Assembly (NCBI GenBank): GCA_028821775.1
Contig: JAPKFB010000029.1
Span: 1-58,995, forward strand
DNA from: Roseibacillus sp.
GTDB taxonomy: Bacteria; Verrucomicrobiota; Verrucomicrobiia; Verrucomicrobiales; Akkermansiaceae
DNA length: 58,995 nt
Reading direction: 5' to 3'
How positions within the stretch are numbered: the stretch's first letter is position 1; the number at the start of each line of letters is the position of its first letter. The notes beneath the pieces were generated by a model. That model had not been told where the DNA came from. It saw nothing but the letters and a program-made list of their open reading frames with translations, and did no database searches. Position numbers and translations under genes: made by a program. Below, in pieces: positions 47,766-54,935 of this stretch.

Positions 47766-48038
47766 ATGAAATCACTTTTACTCACCGGAGTCCTGTTGAT
47801 GGGAGTCGCTCACGCGGGTGCCTTTTTGAGCCTCTGGGAGCTGCCCCATGTGGAAGATCACATCACCCTTCAGGATTTCGGGCGAAAGCTGAACAAGGTG
47901 ACCAATTGGGACGAAAAAAAGGAGTCTCTCCGCGATGCCCGCGCGGCAGCCCGCGAAAAAAACTACGCCCTCTTCAAAGCCACTCCGGAGGAGCTGGCCA
48001 AGAGGAAAGCCCAGGCCAAGGACCAAAAAAATCGCTAG
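47766..48038 (+). CDS. Small secreted protein of unknown function
   Basis: The 90-residue product has a signal peptide (MKSLLLTGVLLMGVAHAG) and a charged helical body, KLNKVTNWDEKKESLRDARA and EELAKRKAQAKDQKNR. No family was recognised. It has its own strong promoter-like element. It ends 13 bp before the end of the convergent DUF1080 gene. Confidence 0.65.
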   Translation: MKSLLLTGVLLMGVAHAGAFLSLWELPHVEDHITLQDFGRKLNKVTNWDEKKESLRDARAAAREKNYALFKATPEELAKRKAQAKDQKNR

Positions 48039-48051
48039 GTGCGGTGCGCGG

Positions 48052-48852
48052 CTATTTCTCGAGCACGAGGATTTCCACTTTTCGGAACTGAACGGGATGA
48101 CTCTCCGATTGCAGGGAGATTGATCCCTCTTCGAGCAGAGTCCCATCATCGAGCTGCGGCTTCTGGTATTCCATGACCAACTTGCCGTTGATGTAGTGCT
48201 TGAAGTACTCGCTGCCCTGCACTTCGACTTCGCAGGTCACCCACTGTTCGCCGCGCAGGGTTTCTGACTGCGAGGTGATGCAGTGGTTCTTTTTGAGCTT
48301 CCACTCCGCGTCCTTCTTATTGGGATCCTTATAGAAGACCTGCGTCCCCGGGGTACACAAGTTGGCCGTGGTGCGCTTACCGCTTTCTGCGCCGCCCAGA
48401 AGTTGAACTTCGATCGAGTCGGGAAACTTCTGCTCGAGTTTCATGCTCTCCGCACTCTGTCCGTGGCACATGATGCCACTGTTGCGCAAGGCCCACGAAG
48501 GCCCGCCTTTGATTTGCTCCCCGATGAAGCGATACTCGACCCGGATGCGGTAATTCGAATAACTCTTATCCAGGAAGAGATGTCCAAACTTGTCGTTCCA
48601 CTCCTCATACTGATCGTAGCTTACGGTCAGGAGACCATCGACGACCCGAAAGGTATTCTTGTAATTTTCGCCCAGCTTGTGCCCCCGGATCTTGGGCGTC
48701 CACCCGGTGAGATCCTTCCCATTGAAGAGGCTGACCCACTTCTCGGCCGGCTTCTTCTGATCGGTTCTTTCCTCCTCACCTTTCAGATCTGAAGGAACTA
48801 GAAGAGCGGCCGAAGCGACGAGCAGGAGGATTTGGAATAGGGATGATTTCAT
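48052..48852 (-). CDS. DUF1080 (3-keto-disaccharide hydrolase-like) secreted protein
   Basis: The 266-residue exported protein (signal MKSSLFQILLLVASAALLVP) has the DUF1080 fold, a concanavalin-like jelly roll. Motifs are WVSLFNGKDLTGW, the metal/sugar-side NSGIMCHG and SIEVQLLGG, and the end VQFRKVEILVLEK. DUF1080 members are abundant in Planctomycetota and Verrucomicrobiota; some hydrolyse 3-keto-glycosides. It follows the FKBP gene by 19 bp on the same strand. ATG 48852 is chosen over longer frames because it gives the signal peptide. Confidence 0.9.
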   Translation of the reverse strand: MKSSLFQILLLVASAALLVPSDLKGEEERTDQKKPAEKWVSLFNGKDLTGWTPKIRGHKLGENYKNTFRVVDGLLTVSYDQYEEWNDKFGHLFLDKSYSNYRIRVEYRFIGEQIKGGPSWALRNSGIMCHGQSAESMKLEQKFPDSIEVQLLGGAESGKRTTANLCTPGTQVFYKDPNKKDAEWKLKKNHCITSQSETLRGEQWVTCEVEVQGSEYFKHYINGKLVMEYQKPQLDDGTLLEEGSISLQSESHPVQFRKVEILVLEK

Positions 48853-48871
48853 GGCAGAGCGAAGAAGGCGA

Positions 48872-49897
48872 CTAATTGCTGAAAATCTTAAGGAGCTCAA
48901 CTTCGAAAATGAGCATCCCTTTGGGTGCCGTCTCGCGCGGGGTGGCCCCATAGGCAAGTTCCTCAGGAATCCACATCCTCCTCGTCTCTCCTTCCACCAT
49001 CATCTGCACCGCTTCCGTAAATCCCTTGATGGTCCGCTTGAGTTGCAAGGTGAATGGCCGATCAGTGACCAGGGTGCTATCCACCATCTTTCCGTCCGTG
49101 GTCCACAGGGTGTAGTGCACGCGCACATTGTCGATGGGCTTGGGCTTCGCTTCACCGGTCCCAGCCGTCACAAGCTTGGTCGCCAAACCTGAATCCGTCA
49201 CCTGAGCATCATCCGGTGCGGCGGCAAGGTGTTCGGGAGTCGGGTGCGGTCGCAAAATCTTCAGCAGCTCCACATCGAAACAGAGCATGCCGAGAAACGG
49301 ACCCTTGCGTTTACCGTCAGGACCCAACACGGGAGGCTCGCCGGTCGCTTCGCCATAGGCCAGCTTGCCAGGAATCCAGAAGCGACGCTTCTCCCCAACC
49401 ACCATGAGCTGCACCCCTTCCGTCCATCCAGCGATCACTCCGTCAAGCGGGAAGGTCGCGGGACGTCCGCGACTCACAGAACTGTCAAAATTGTATCCGT
49501 CGGTTTGCCAGCCGGTGTAGTGCACCTGCACCCGATCTTCCTTCACGGGATGAATCGTTCCGGTCCCTTTGGTAATCACCTTGGAGGCCAAACCTGACTC
49601 CGTCTTCTCGGCATCCTCCGGGGGGGCCGCCACGTCGGCCGGGGCTTCGATGGCCACAATCTTCGGGATGGCCGGCACCGGAGCAGGGGTCGGCACCGGA
49701 ACGGGCTTGGACTCGGGAGCGGGAACGGGGGCCGGCGCCGGAGCAGGGGCCGGCACCGGAACGGGGGTCGGCACCGGAACGGGCTTGGACTCAGGAGCGG
49801 GAACGGGGGCAGGCGCCGGTCCTGGTTCGTCCTGTGCGGGGAGCCCCATGCTCAGGGCACACAAGGCCACAACCTGACTTAAGATTCGATTCTTCAT
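48872..49897 (-). CDS. Tandem FKBP-type peptidyl-prolyl isomerase with Pro/Ala-rich linker
   Basis: The 341-residue protein has a signal peptide (about 1-22), a low-complexity linker of Pro, Ala, Val and Lys-Pro (about 25-80), and two FKBP domains (about 100-210 and 230-341). Domain one shows DRVQVHYTGWQTDG and GVQLMVVGEKRRFWIP. Domain two shows DNVRVHYTLWTTDG and AVQMMVEGETRRMWIP, ending in IFEVELLKIFS. It probably assists folding in the periplasm or at the outer membrane. ATG 49897 is preferred to a TTG at 49912. Confidence 0.92.
   Translation of the reverse strand: MKNRILSQVVALCALSMGLPAQDEPGPAPAPVPAPESKPVPVPTPVPVPAPAPAPAPVPAPESKPVPVPTPAPVPAIPKIVAIEAPADVAAPPEDAEKTESGLASKVITKGTGTIHPVKEDRVQVHYTGWQTDGYNFDSSVSRGRPATFPLDGVIAGWTEGVQLMVVGEKRRFWIPGKLAYGEATGEPPVLGPDGKRKGPFLGMLCFDVELLKILRPHPTPEHLAAAPDDAQVTDSGLATKLVTAGTGEAKPKPIDNVRVHYTLWTTDGKMVDSTLVTDRPFTLQLKRTIKGFTEAVQMMVEGETRRMWIPEELAYGATPRETAPKGMLIFEVELLKIFSN
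49689..49819 (-). repeat. Two 53-bp direct repeats inside the FKBP linker
   Basis: The segments 49689-49741 and 49767-49819 are nearly identical, differing at about two bases, with a 78-bp (26-codon) period. They encode repeated ESKPVPVPTP-type linker sequence, so the spacer length can change by recombination without breaking the frame. Confidence 0.8.
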
Positions 49898-50047
49898 GTT
49901 TTGGAGGCGCAAAGCTCTCGCTTCAAGCCCGCCCTGTCAACCGCACACTCAGCCCCGATCAGTCCGCAGGGTCCTGTCGCGATGGGAAATTCAGGGCAAG
50001 ATTGTAACCTTTCCTTCCCCCGCATCCATGCAACTGGGGGAACAGAC

Positions 50048-50730
50048 ATGGACATTTGGCATTATCTCGACAAACACAATCAGACCAAGCAAATCGCGGA
50101 GGACGAGCTCCTTCCGCTCGCCAACGCGGGAGAGATCACTCCTCAGACCAATATTTGGAAAGAGGGCATGGCCAACTGGGCACCCGCTGGCACCGTCCTT
50201 CCCCAACTATTCGCCGATGTCCCCAGCAGTCCACCCGCCATTCCCACCGGAACTGCGATGAGGAGCGATGCCATGAAGTCGACTACGAACTTTTTGGCGA
50301 CGACATGCAGATCGTGGAGATCGAACTCGATCCAGGGGAGACCGTGATCGCGGAAGCCGGCGCCATGAACTACATGGAAGAGGACATCACCTTCGAAGCC
50401 AAGATGAGAGATGGCATGTGCTTCATCCACGCTGGGGGAACCCTTATCAAACGCGAACTGAAGGGCGAAACCCTCCGCGTCGACACCGGCTGTCTGGTCG
50501 CCTTCACCGACGGCGTCACCTACGACATTCAACGGGCCGGAAATCTGAAGAGCATGTTCTTCGGTGGCGAAGGTCTCTTCCTCGCCACCCTGCAAGGTCA
50601 AGGTAGCGTCTGGCTCCAAAGCCTCCCCTTCTCGCGCCTCGCCGATCGCGTGATGGCCAATGTGGGTAGCCGAGGAAAAGGCGAGGGCTCAATCCTCGGG
50701 GGGATTGGAAATCTCCTGGACGGAGATTAA
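50048..50730 (+). pseudogene. Broken GYF_2-AIM24 (TIGR00266-type) gene
   Basis: Frame one starts [20 protein letters not shown] and gives a complete GYF_2 domain up to about 50250. The frame then changes: [20 protein letters not shown] and [19 protein letters not shown], the TIGR00266/AIM24 start, lie in another frame. After FEAKMRDG the sequence jumps straight to [20 protein letters not shown] and [16 protein letters not shown], the AIM24 C-terminal half. About 80-100 residues normally between these parts are missing, apparently deleted between two Asp-Gly-coding sites. The end [11 protein letters not shown] is intact. An internal ATG at 50305 could restart a short product. Confidence 0.75.
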
Positions 50731-50888
50731 GAGCTCTTAGGACCTCGGAGAACGAATGGCCCAAGGAGAGGATGAGTCCCCGACCCCGGAGGGGGGCGCA
50801 GCATCCTCAGACATCCTCTCACCCTGATTCCGGGAGGGTTCGAGATGCCTGAAACTTGATCCCTGACGCTACTCCTCTCCGGAGTCCC

Positions 50889-52490
50889 TCACTTCGAGCC
50901 GACTGCAGGTGCCTTTCCCTTCGCGAGGCTCCACTTGATGCCTTGGACCAGCAGGGCCTGAAAAGCGGGTTCCTCGAAATCCTCCACGTAGCCCAGCGAG
51001 GTATAGAAGCTGCGTCCCCCATCTTTCCTGAGGTAGGACCAGGCCACCGGCTCGCTTCGCTCGATGCCCTCCGCCGCTCCCATGAAGAGAGGCTGGGCAC
51101 CCTTTTGAAGTGGCGTGTTGATGTAGAGCGAGCCGCTCGTGATAAACGTCGCCGGCTTGCCCCCGGCCAGAAATGCCCCTGCTCCCTCCAGGGAAGACAC
51201 CTTCGTCTGGATCTTATTTCCATGGTGGCCGGTGTAGTTCCCGCCCATCACTTCTGCATCCCACTTCTCCCAGCCCGCATAGCCCTTCGGCGCAGGCTTG
51301 CCGCGGAGAGAAAAGGCATGACTCGCGGTGCGAATCCCAATCACCGGCTTGCCCTCCGCCACGTGCCTGCGAATGAGGGCGAGATCTTCCGGGGGCAAAG
51401 TCCGCCGACGGACACTCACAAAAAGAACGTCCGCATCCTTCACCGCTTCAATTCCGGGGAACTTGTTGCCATCCTTCTTGTCCGCAAAAACGAAGGTGCA
51501 GCGGAAGTCGCTCGAAAGATACTTCTCTGCAAACAGGGGCAGGGTCTCCTCCGTCTTGTACTCGCGCTCACCGATGAGAAACACGATATACTTCCTGGCA
51601 TCGGTCTCAAAGCGATAGGGCGCGCCGCCCAGGATCTGGTCGCTCGTCACCGTCGGGCAGACATACTTCTCGATGTGCTCCACGATGAGATCCGTCCCGC
51701 GGAAATGACTCACCTGAGGCTTCATCTTCGGATTGTACATCGTGTCGGTGAGATCGCGCATGAGCACCACGTTCTTTCCGTTCTTGGCAAGTTGCCGGAG
51801 ACCGAAGGGGCGACCGAGCACACACATGTTGGTATGCACTCCAAGGAGGATCACGTTCTTGACCCCACGCTCCTCCAAGAGATTCCAGTTCTGCGTCCCG
51901 TCATCCGTGATCGCGTCCTTCTCACCATCAATTTCCAACGCTCCCATCTGCCGCGTCCACGGCGCGCGGGGATTCTTGCCCATCCCCGTCAGCGCCTTTG
52001 CCCACTCGGCGTGCTCGGCCGGCTCGTCGTCCTCTCCCCCGTCGGAGTGGTCGATGGGATAACCCACCTTCTCTTCGCGCTCATCGATCCAGCTCATCCA
52101 CTCGTTGATGCCCTGGGGCACGTTGCCAGCCTTGGGCGCATCCATCGCCCGCTTGCGCGCCGGGTGATCCTGGTAAAACTCCATGCAGGACGAGGGAGCG
52201 TGCACAATAAGCGAGCCGCGCTTGCGAGCCGCCTTGAGCAGCTCGTTCATGCGGGGTGCCATCTGCCCGCCCCGATCCACCGCATTCTTGCAGTGGTGTA
52301 GGTCCCACATGTCGCAGACGATCACCGCCGTTTCCGACGGCTTCCACCGCTCCACCGTCTCCACCATGCGAAACTCCCCGGGCTTGATCTCCACCCGCTT
52401 GCAAAGCCGCATCTCATAGTCCTGGCCCGGCGCGACCAAGGAACTCAAGGCCATCACAATCATCGACAGCAGTCCGCTTCTCATTTTCAT
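50889..52490 (-). CDS. Isochorismatase-like hydrolase fused to a ThuA-like domain
   Basis: The 533-residue protein has a weak signal peptide (about 1-22). An isochorismatase-like domain (about 45-290) holds the candidate catalytic Asp60 in VIVCDMWDLHHC and Cys223 in GVHTNMCVLGRP; Lys191 is the likely third residue. A ThuA-like glutamine-amidotransferase-fold domain (about 300-525) follows, with EGKPVIGIRTASHAF, VMGGNYTGHHG and PVAWSYLRKDGGRSFYTSLG. ThuA domains are associated with sugar use in these phyla. The fusion suggests a two-step exported activity on an unknown amide or sugar; this is inference. Confidence 0.88.
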   Translation of the reverse strand: MKMRSGLLSMIVMALSSLVAPGQDYEMRLCKRVEIKPGEFRMVETVERWKPSETAVIVCDMWDLHHCKNAVDRGGQMAPRMNELLKAARKRGSLIVHAPSSCMEFYQDHPARKRAMDAPKAGNVPQGINEWMSWIDEREEKVGYPIDHSDGGEDDEPAEHAEWAKALTGMGKNPRAPWTRQMGALEIDGEKDAITDDGTQNWNLLEERGVKNVILLGVHTNMCVLGRPFGLRQLAKNGKNVVLMRDLTDTMYNPKMKPQVSHFRGTDLIVEHIEKYVCPTVTSDQILGGAPYRFETDARKYIVFLIGEREYKTEETLPLFAEKYLSSDFRCTFVFADKKDGNKFPGIEAVKDADVLFVSVRRRTLPPEDLALIRRHVAEGKPVIGIRTASHAFSLRGKPAPKGYAGWEKWDAEVMGGNYTGHHGNKIQTKVSSLEGAGAFLAGGKPATFITSGSLYINTPLQKGAQPLFMGAAEGIERSEPVAWSYLRKDGGRSFYTSLGYVEDFEEPAFQALLVQGIKWSLAKGKAPAVGSK

Positions 52491-52633
52491 GCCCGCAGCC
52501 TAGAAACGCCGATTCTGCCCGACAAGCCCGCTCTAAGCGCCGATCCCACAAAAATCGAGGAATCAGGTCCGCAACCCGATTTTCTACGTGCTCGGCCATT
52601 GCGGCCCCTCCCCAAAAACGCTAGACCGGAGGC

Positions 52634-53161
52634 ATGACCTCCAGACTCCTCACCATCCTCACTGCGGCAGGGCTCCTTTTCTCAGCCTCTGCCCTGCAGG
52701 CGACTGACATCCGAATCAAGGTGAAGAACAAGAGCTTGGGATCAAAAACAACCGGCGATACCCGCAAGAGCCAGCGCCAACTCAAGATCGAAATCGATAA
52801 CCGCGACCGCGAAGCCTATGAAGGCGTCACTGTGGAATGGATCATCATTGCGCGGGACCTCCGCAATCGGAAGCTCAGCATCGCGGGCTCGGACAGCAAG
52901 GAGATCGACATCCCGGCCAATGACGATATGGAGGTCAACTCGGGGCCCTACTCGATCTCAAGAACTGAAGGAAAAATCGAACAGATCGATAACAATCGCA
53001 ATCGTCCCGACCTCCCCCAGTACAAGGTCGATCCCGACTCCGGCACGCGCTACGCGGGCTATATCGTGGTCATCAAGAAAGATGGGGAAGTCCTTGCCGA
53101 GGCCGCCACCGCCGGGATGAAAAAGCGCATCGCCGCGCTGACGAAAAAAAAATCGAAGTAG
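52634..53161 (+). CDS. Secreted protein of unknown function
   Basis: The 175-residue product has a signal peptide (MTSRLLTILTAAGLLFSASA) and a beta-rich, charged body, IRIKVKNKSLGSKT and VEWIIIARDLRNRKLSI, ending in a Lys-rich tail. No family was recognised, though similar small exported proteins with YAGYIVVIKKDGEVLA are common in Verrucomicrobiota. A GGAGG stands directly before the ATG, closer than usual. It is divergent from the isochorismatase-ThuA gene. Confidence 0.7.
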   Translation: MTSRLLTILTAAGLLFSASALQATDIRIKVKNKSLGSKTTGDTRKSQRQLKIEIDNRDREAYEGVTVEWIIIARDLRNRKLSIAGSDSKEIDIPANDDMEVNSGPYSISRTEGKIEQIDNNRNRPDLPQYKVDPDSGTRYAGYIVVIKKDGEVLAEAATAGMKKRIAALTKKKSK

Positions 53162-53615
53162 CGCCCTCGGCGAGAAGTCATCTCCCCATCTTGGGATCCT
53201 CGTGCGGAGATGCGCGTGGTGCGTCGACTCGGCGCGAACTCCTTTTGTGTCCCCATTGCTAGCCACGATTTGAACAAGAACCCGAAGATGCCCGCTTGCG
53301 GGCTTCCGCTCGCGTGATCTTCCGTTTAGCTTCCCGGGCATGAGCCCCGTGGATATACCGTTTAGATCGAGGCCAAAATTAACTCCTAACTGCTTGTTTA
53401 TCAGCAGGTTTGGAACTCCCTTTCCTCACCTCCTAGAATTCTTCCAAGTAGCTGAAATGCAGGGAAATGCGATGAATAGAAGCCTCTATTGCACGGCGGA
53501 GAAGGTCAGGGACGCTCCTGTGAGACGTCGGAGGTCGTTTTGGACCCCCGCCTACCCCGGCTCCTGAAGCTCCAGGAAATCAGAGCTGGAAAAGCAATTT
53601 CCTAGCAATTGCTGT
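53162..53615. other. Gene-free, less GC-rich stretch
   Basis: No convincing gene. GCCCGCTTGCGGGC near 53290-53304 forms a tight hairpin followed only by TT, a weak candidate terminator. AGCAATTTCCTAGCAATTGCT near 53592-53612 is an inverted repeat just before the AraC-type gene and could be a regulatory site. Base composition drops from here rightward. Confidence 0.4.
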
Positions 53616-54368
53616 ATGAATTCGGACAGAAAACCGGTCGAGATGAACCAGAAAACCTTCCTTGCGAGCGTCGGCCATGGCCAAATTGCAGAGCTTTTTG
53701 ATCAAATCCCGGGATATTCGTTTTTTATCAAAAACGCAGCGGGCGAGATCATGAAGGCGAACCCAGCATTCTACGAGCGTCTCGGGTACACGACCGAGCT
53801 TGAGATCGTGGGCAGGAGAGATCACGAATTGTTCCCGACAGGGCTGGCCGACCACTTCCGCCGCGACGATTTGAAGGTGATGCAGTGGGACGAGCCTCTA
53901 CTCGGGATCGTCGAGCTCTTTTTCAACCGCCAGGGGCTACCGGACTGGTACCTGACCAACAAGTTCCCGGTGCACGACCACGTCAGGAAAGTGATCGGTG
54001 TCATGGGGACGGTCCGCAGTTACGCGAGGCAGGCCAAAAACATCCAGCCCTTTGTTCAAATCGAGCCGGCGATCGATCATATCCGCAACAACTTCAGGAA
54101 GAAGATCTCCGTAAAGGAACTCGCCCAGCAGGTCGGACTCTCGGCGCGGCAGTTCGACCGCAAGTTCCAAGAGGCGTTCGGAATCTCGCCCCAGCAGTTT
54201 GTCATCAAGACGCGCATTTTGGCGGCCTGCGATGAACTCGCTAACCCGGGGCAGACGATCGCCGACGTTGCGTATGGGTTGGGATTCTGCGACCAGAGTT
54301 CGTTCACCGTGCACTTCCGGCGACACATGGGGGTGACGCCGCTGCAGTACAGGAAGCGGTTGGGATAG
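53616..54368 (+). CDS. AraC-family transcriptional regulator with N-terminal PAS-like domain
   Basis: The 250-residue protein has a PAS-like sensor (about 25-130) with GYSFFIKNAAGEIMKANPAF and later IGVMGTVRSY. An AraC DNA-binding domain (about 150-249) has two helix-turn-helices: ISVKELAQQVGLSARQFDRK, and IADVAYGLGFCDQSSFTVHFRRHMGVTPLQYRK. The cytoplasmic PAS domain implies sensing of a small ligand. Target genes are not proven; the nearest downstream gene is the giant secreted protein, beyond a MITE-like element and a tandem palindromic repeat. An alternative start is ATG 53643. Confidence 0.92.
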   Translation: MNSDRKPVEMNQKTFLASVGHGQIAELFDQIPGYSFFIKNAAGEIMKANPAFYERLGYTTELEIVGRRDHELFPTGLADHFRRDDLKVMQWDEPLLGIVELFFNRQGLPDWYLTNKFPVHDHVRKVIGVMGTVRSYARQAKNIQPFVQIEPAIDHIRNNFRKKISVKELAQQVGLSARQFDRKFQEAFGISPQQFVIKTRILAACDELANPGQTIADVAYGLGFCDQSSFTVHFRRHMGVTPLQYRKRLG

Positions 54369-54443
54369 CGATGGCATGGGGGCGCCTGGTCTTGTTCGAG
54401 GGGGTTGGTGACGAGGATCCCCTGAGGCAGAGTTTCGGCTTAG

Positions 54444-54666
54444 GAGACTGTTGAAAAACCATGGATTGAAAAACTGCGAGCAATTTTGGTTGCTGGCAAG
54501 GCGCGACGAAGGAGTGGAGCGTGCCCCCATGACTGAGGAGCAACGAAGTCAGCAATCAAAAGAGCCGCAGCCCTCCGGGCCTCTCGATTCTTCACCCCGG
54601 CGTAGCCGCTGGATTCCACCCTCATTTCCCACCAGGCTTTTCGGAGCAGGGTTTTTCAACAGTCTC
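54444..54666. mobile_element. MITE-like element with perfect 17-bp inverted ends and 4-bp target duplication
   Basis: GAGACTGTTGAAAAACC at 54444-54460 is the exact reverse complement of 54650-54666. The element of 223 bp is flanked by TTAG on both sides (54440-54443 and 54667-54670), a target-site duplication, so it inserted by transposition. It encodes no transposase and must rely on one in trans. Minus-strand translation gives junk resembling the spurious proteins annotated over similar short elements in other genomes. YTAR-type 4-bp duplications are known for the IS5 group, so an IS5-like parent is possible, but the family is not established here. Confidence 0.8.
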
Positions 54667-54835
54667 TTAGGATTGCGGGCTGCGTTTTGACGCTTTGAGC
54701 CTCGTTCCTACGATATCTGAGCACTTCCCACACCATGCTCGGGCGAGAAGCGGTGGGAATCGCCATGTCTGAAACAACCCAAAATTAGACCGATTGGCAC
54801 AAGATTTTCCGATCAGAAAATGAAAACCTTGTCTA

Positions 54836-54869
54836 AGTGCTCATGAGCGAGGAGTGCTCATGAGCGAGG
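54836..54869 (+). repeat. 17-bp tandem direct repeat containing palindrome GCTCATGAGC
   Basis: AGTGCTCATGAGCGAGG occurs twice back to back (54836-54852 and 54853-54869). Each copy contains the 10-bp perfect palindrome GCTCATGAGC. The pair ends 66 bp before the ATG of the giant secreted protein, a position suited to an operator. The AraC-type regulator upstream is a candidate binder, though a dimeric repressor also fits. Confidence 0.75.
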
Positions 54870-54935
54870 AGAAAACCAGAAGTGACGGCGCAGACAACGC
54901 CGCCCGTAGAACTCCCTTCAAAAATCCAACCAACC

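Noticed and set aside
53340..53567. 75-codon plus-strand frame before the AraC-type gene
   Set aside because: No ribosome-binding site, no recognisable sequence, composition not coding-like.
54440..54625. 61-codon minus-strand frame inside the MITE-like element
   Set aside because: The same kind of reading is annotated over similar repeats in other genomes and reflects the repeat, not a gene.
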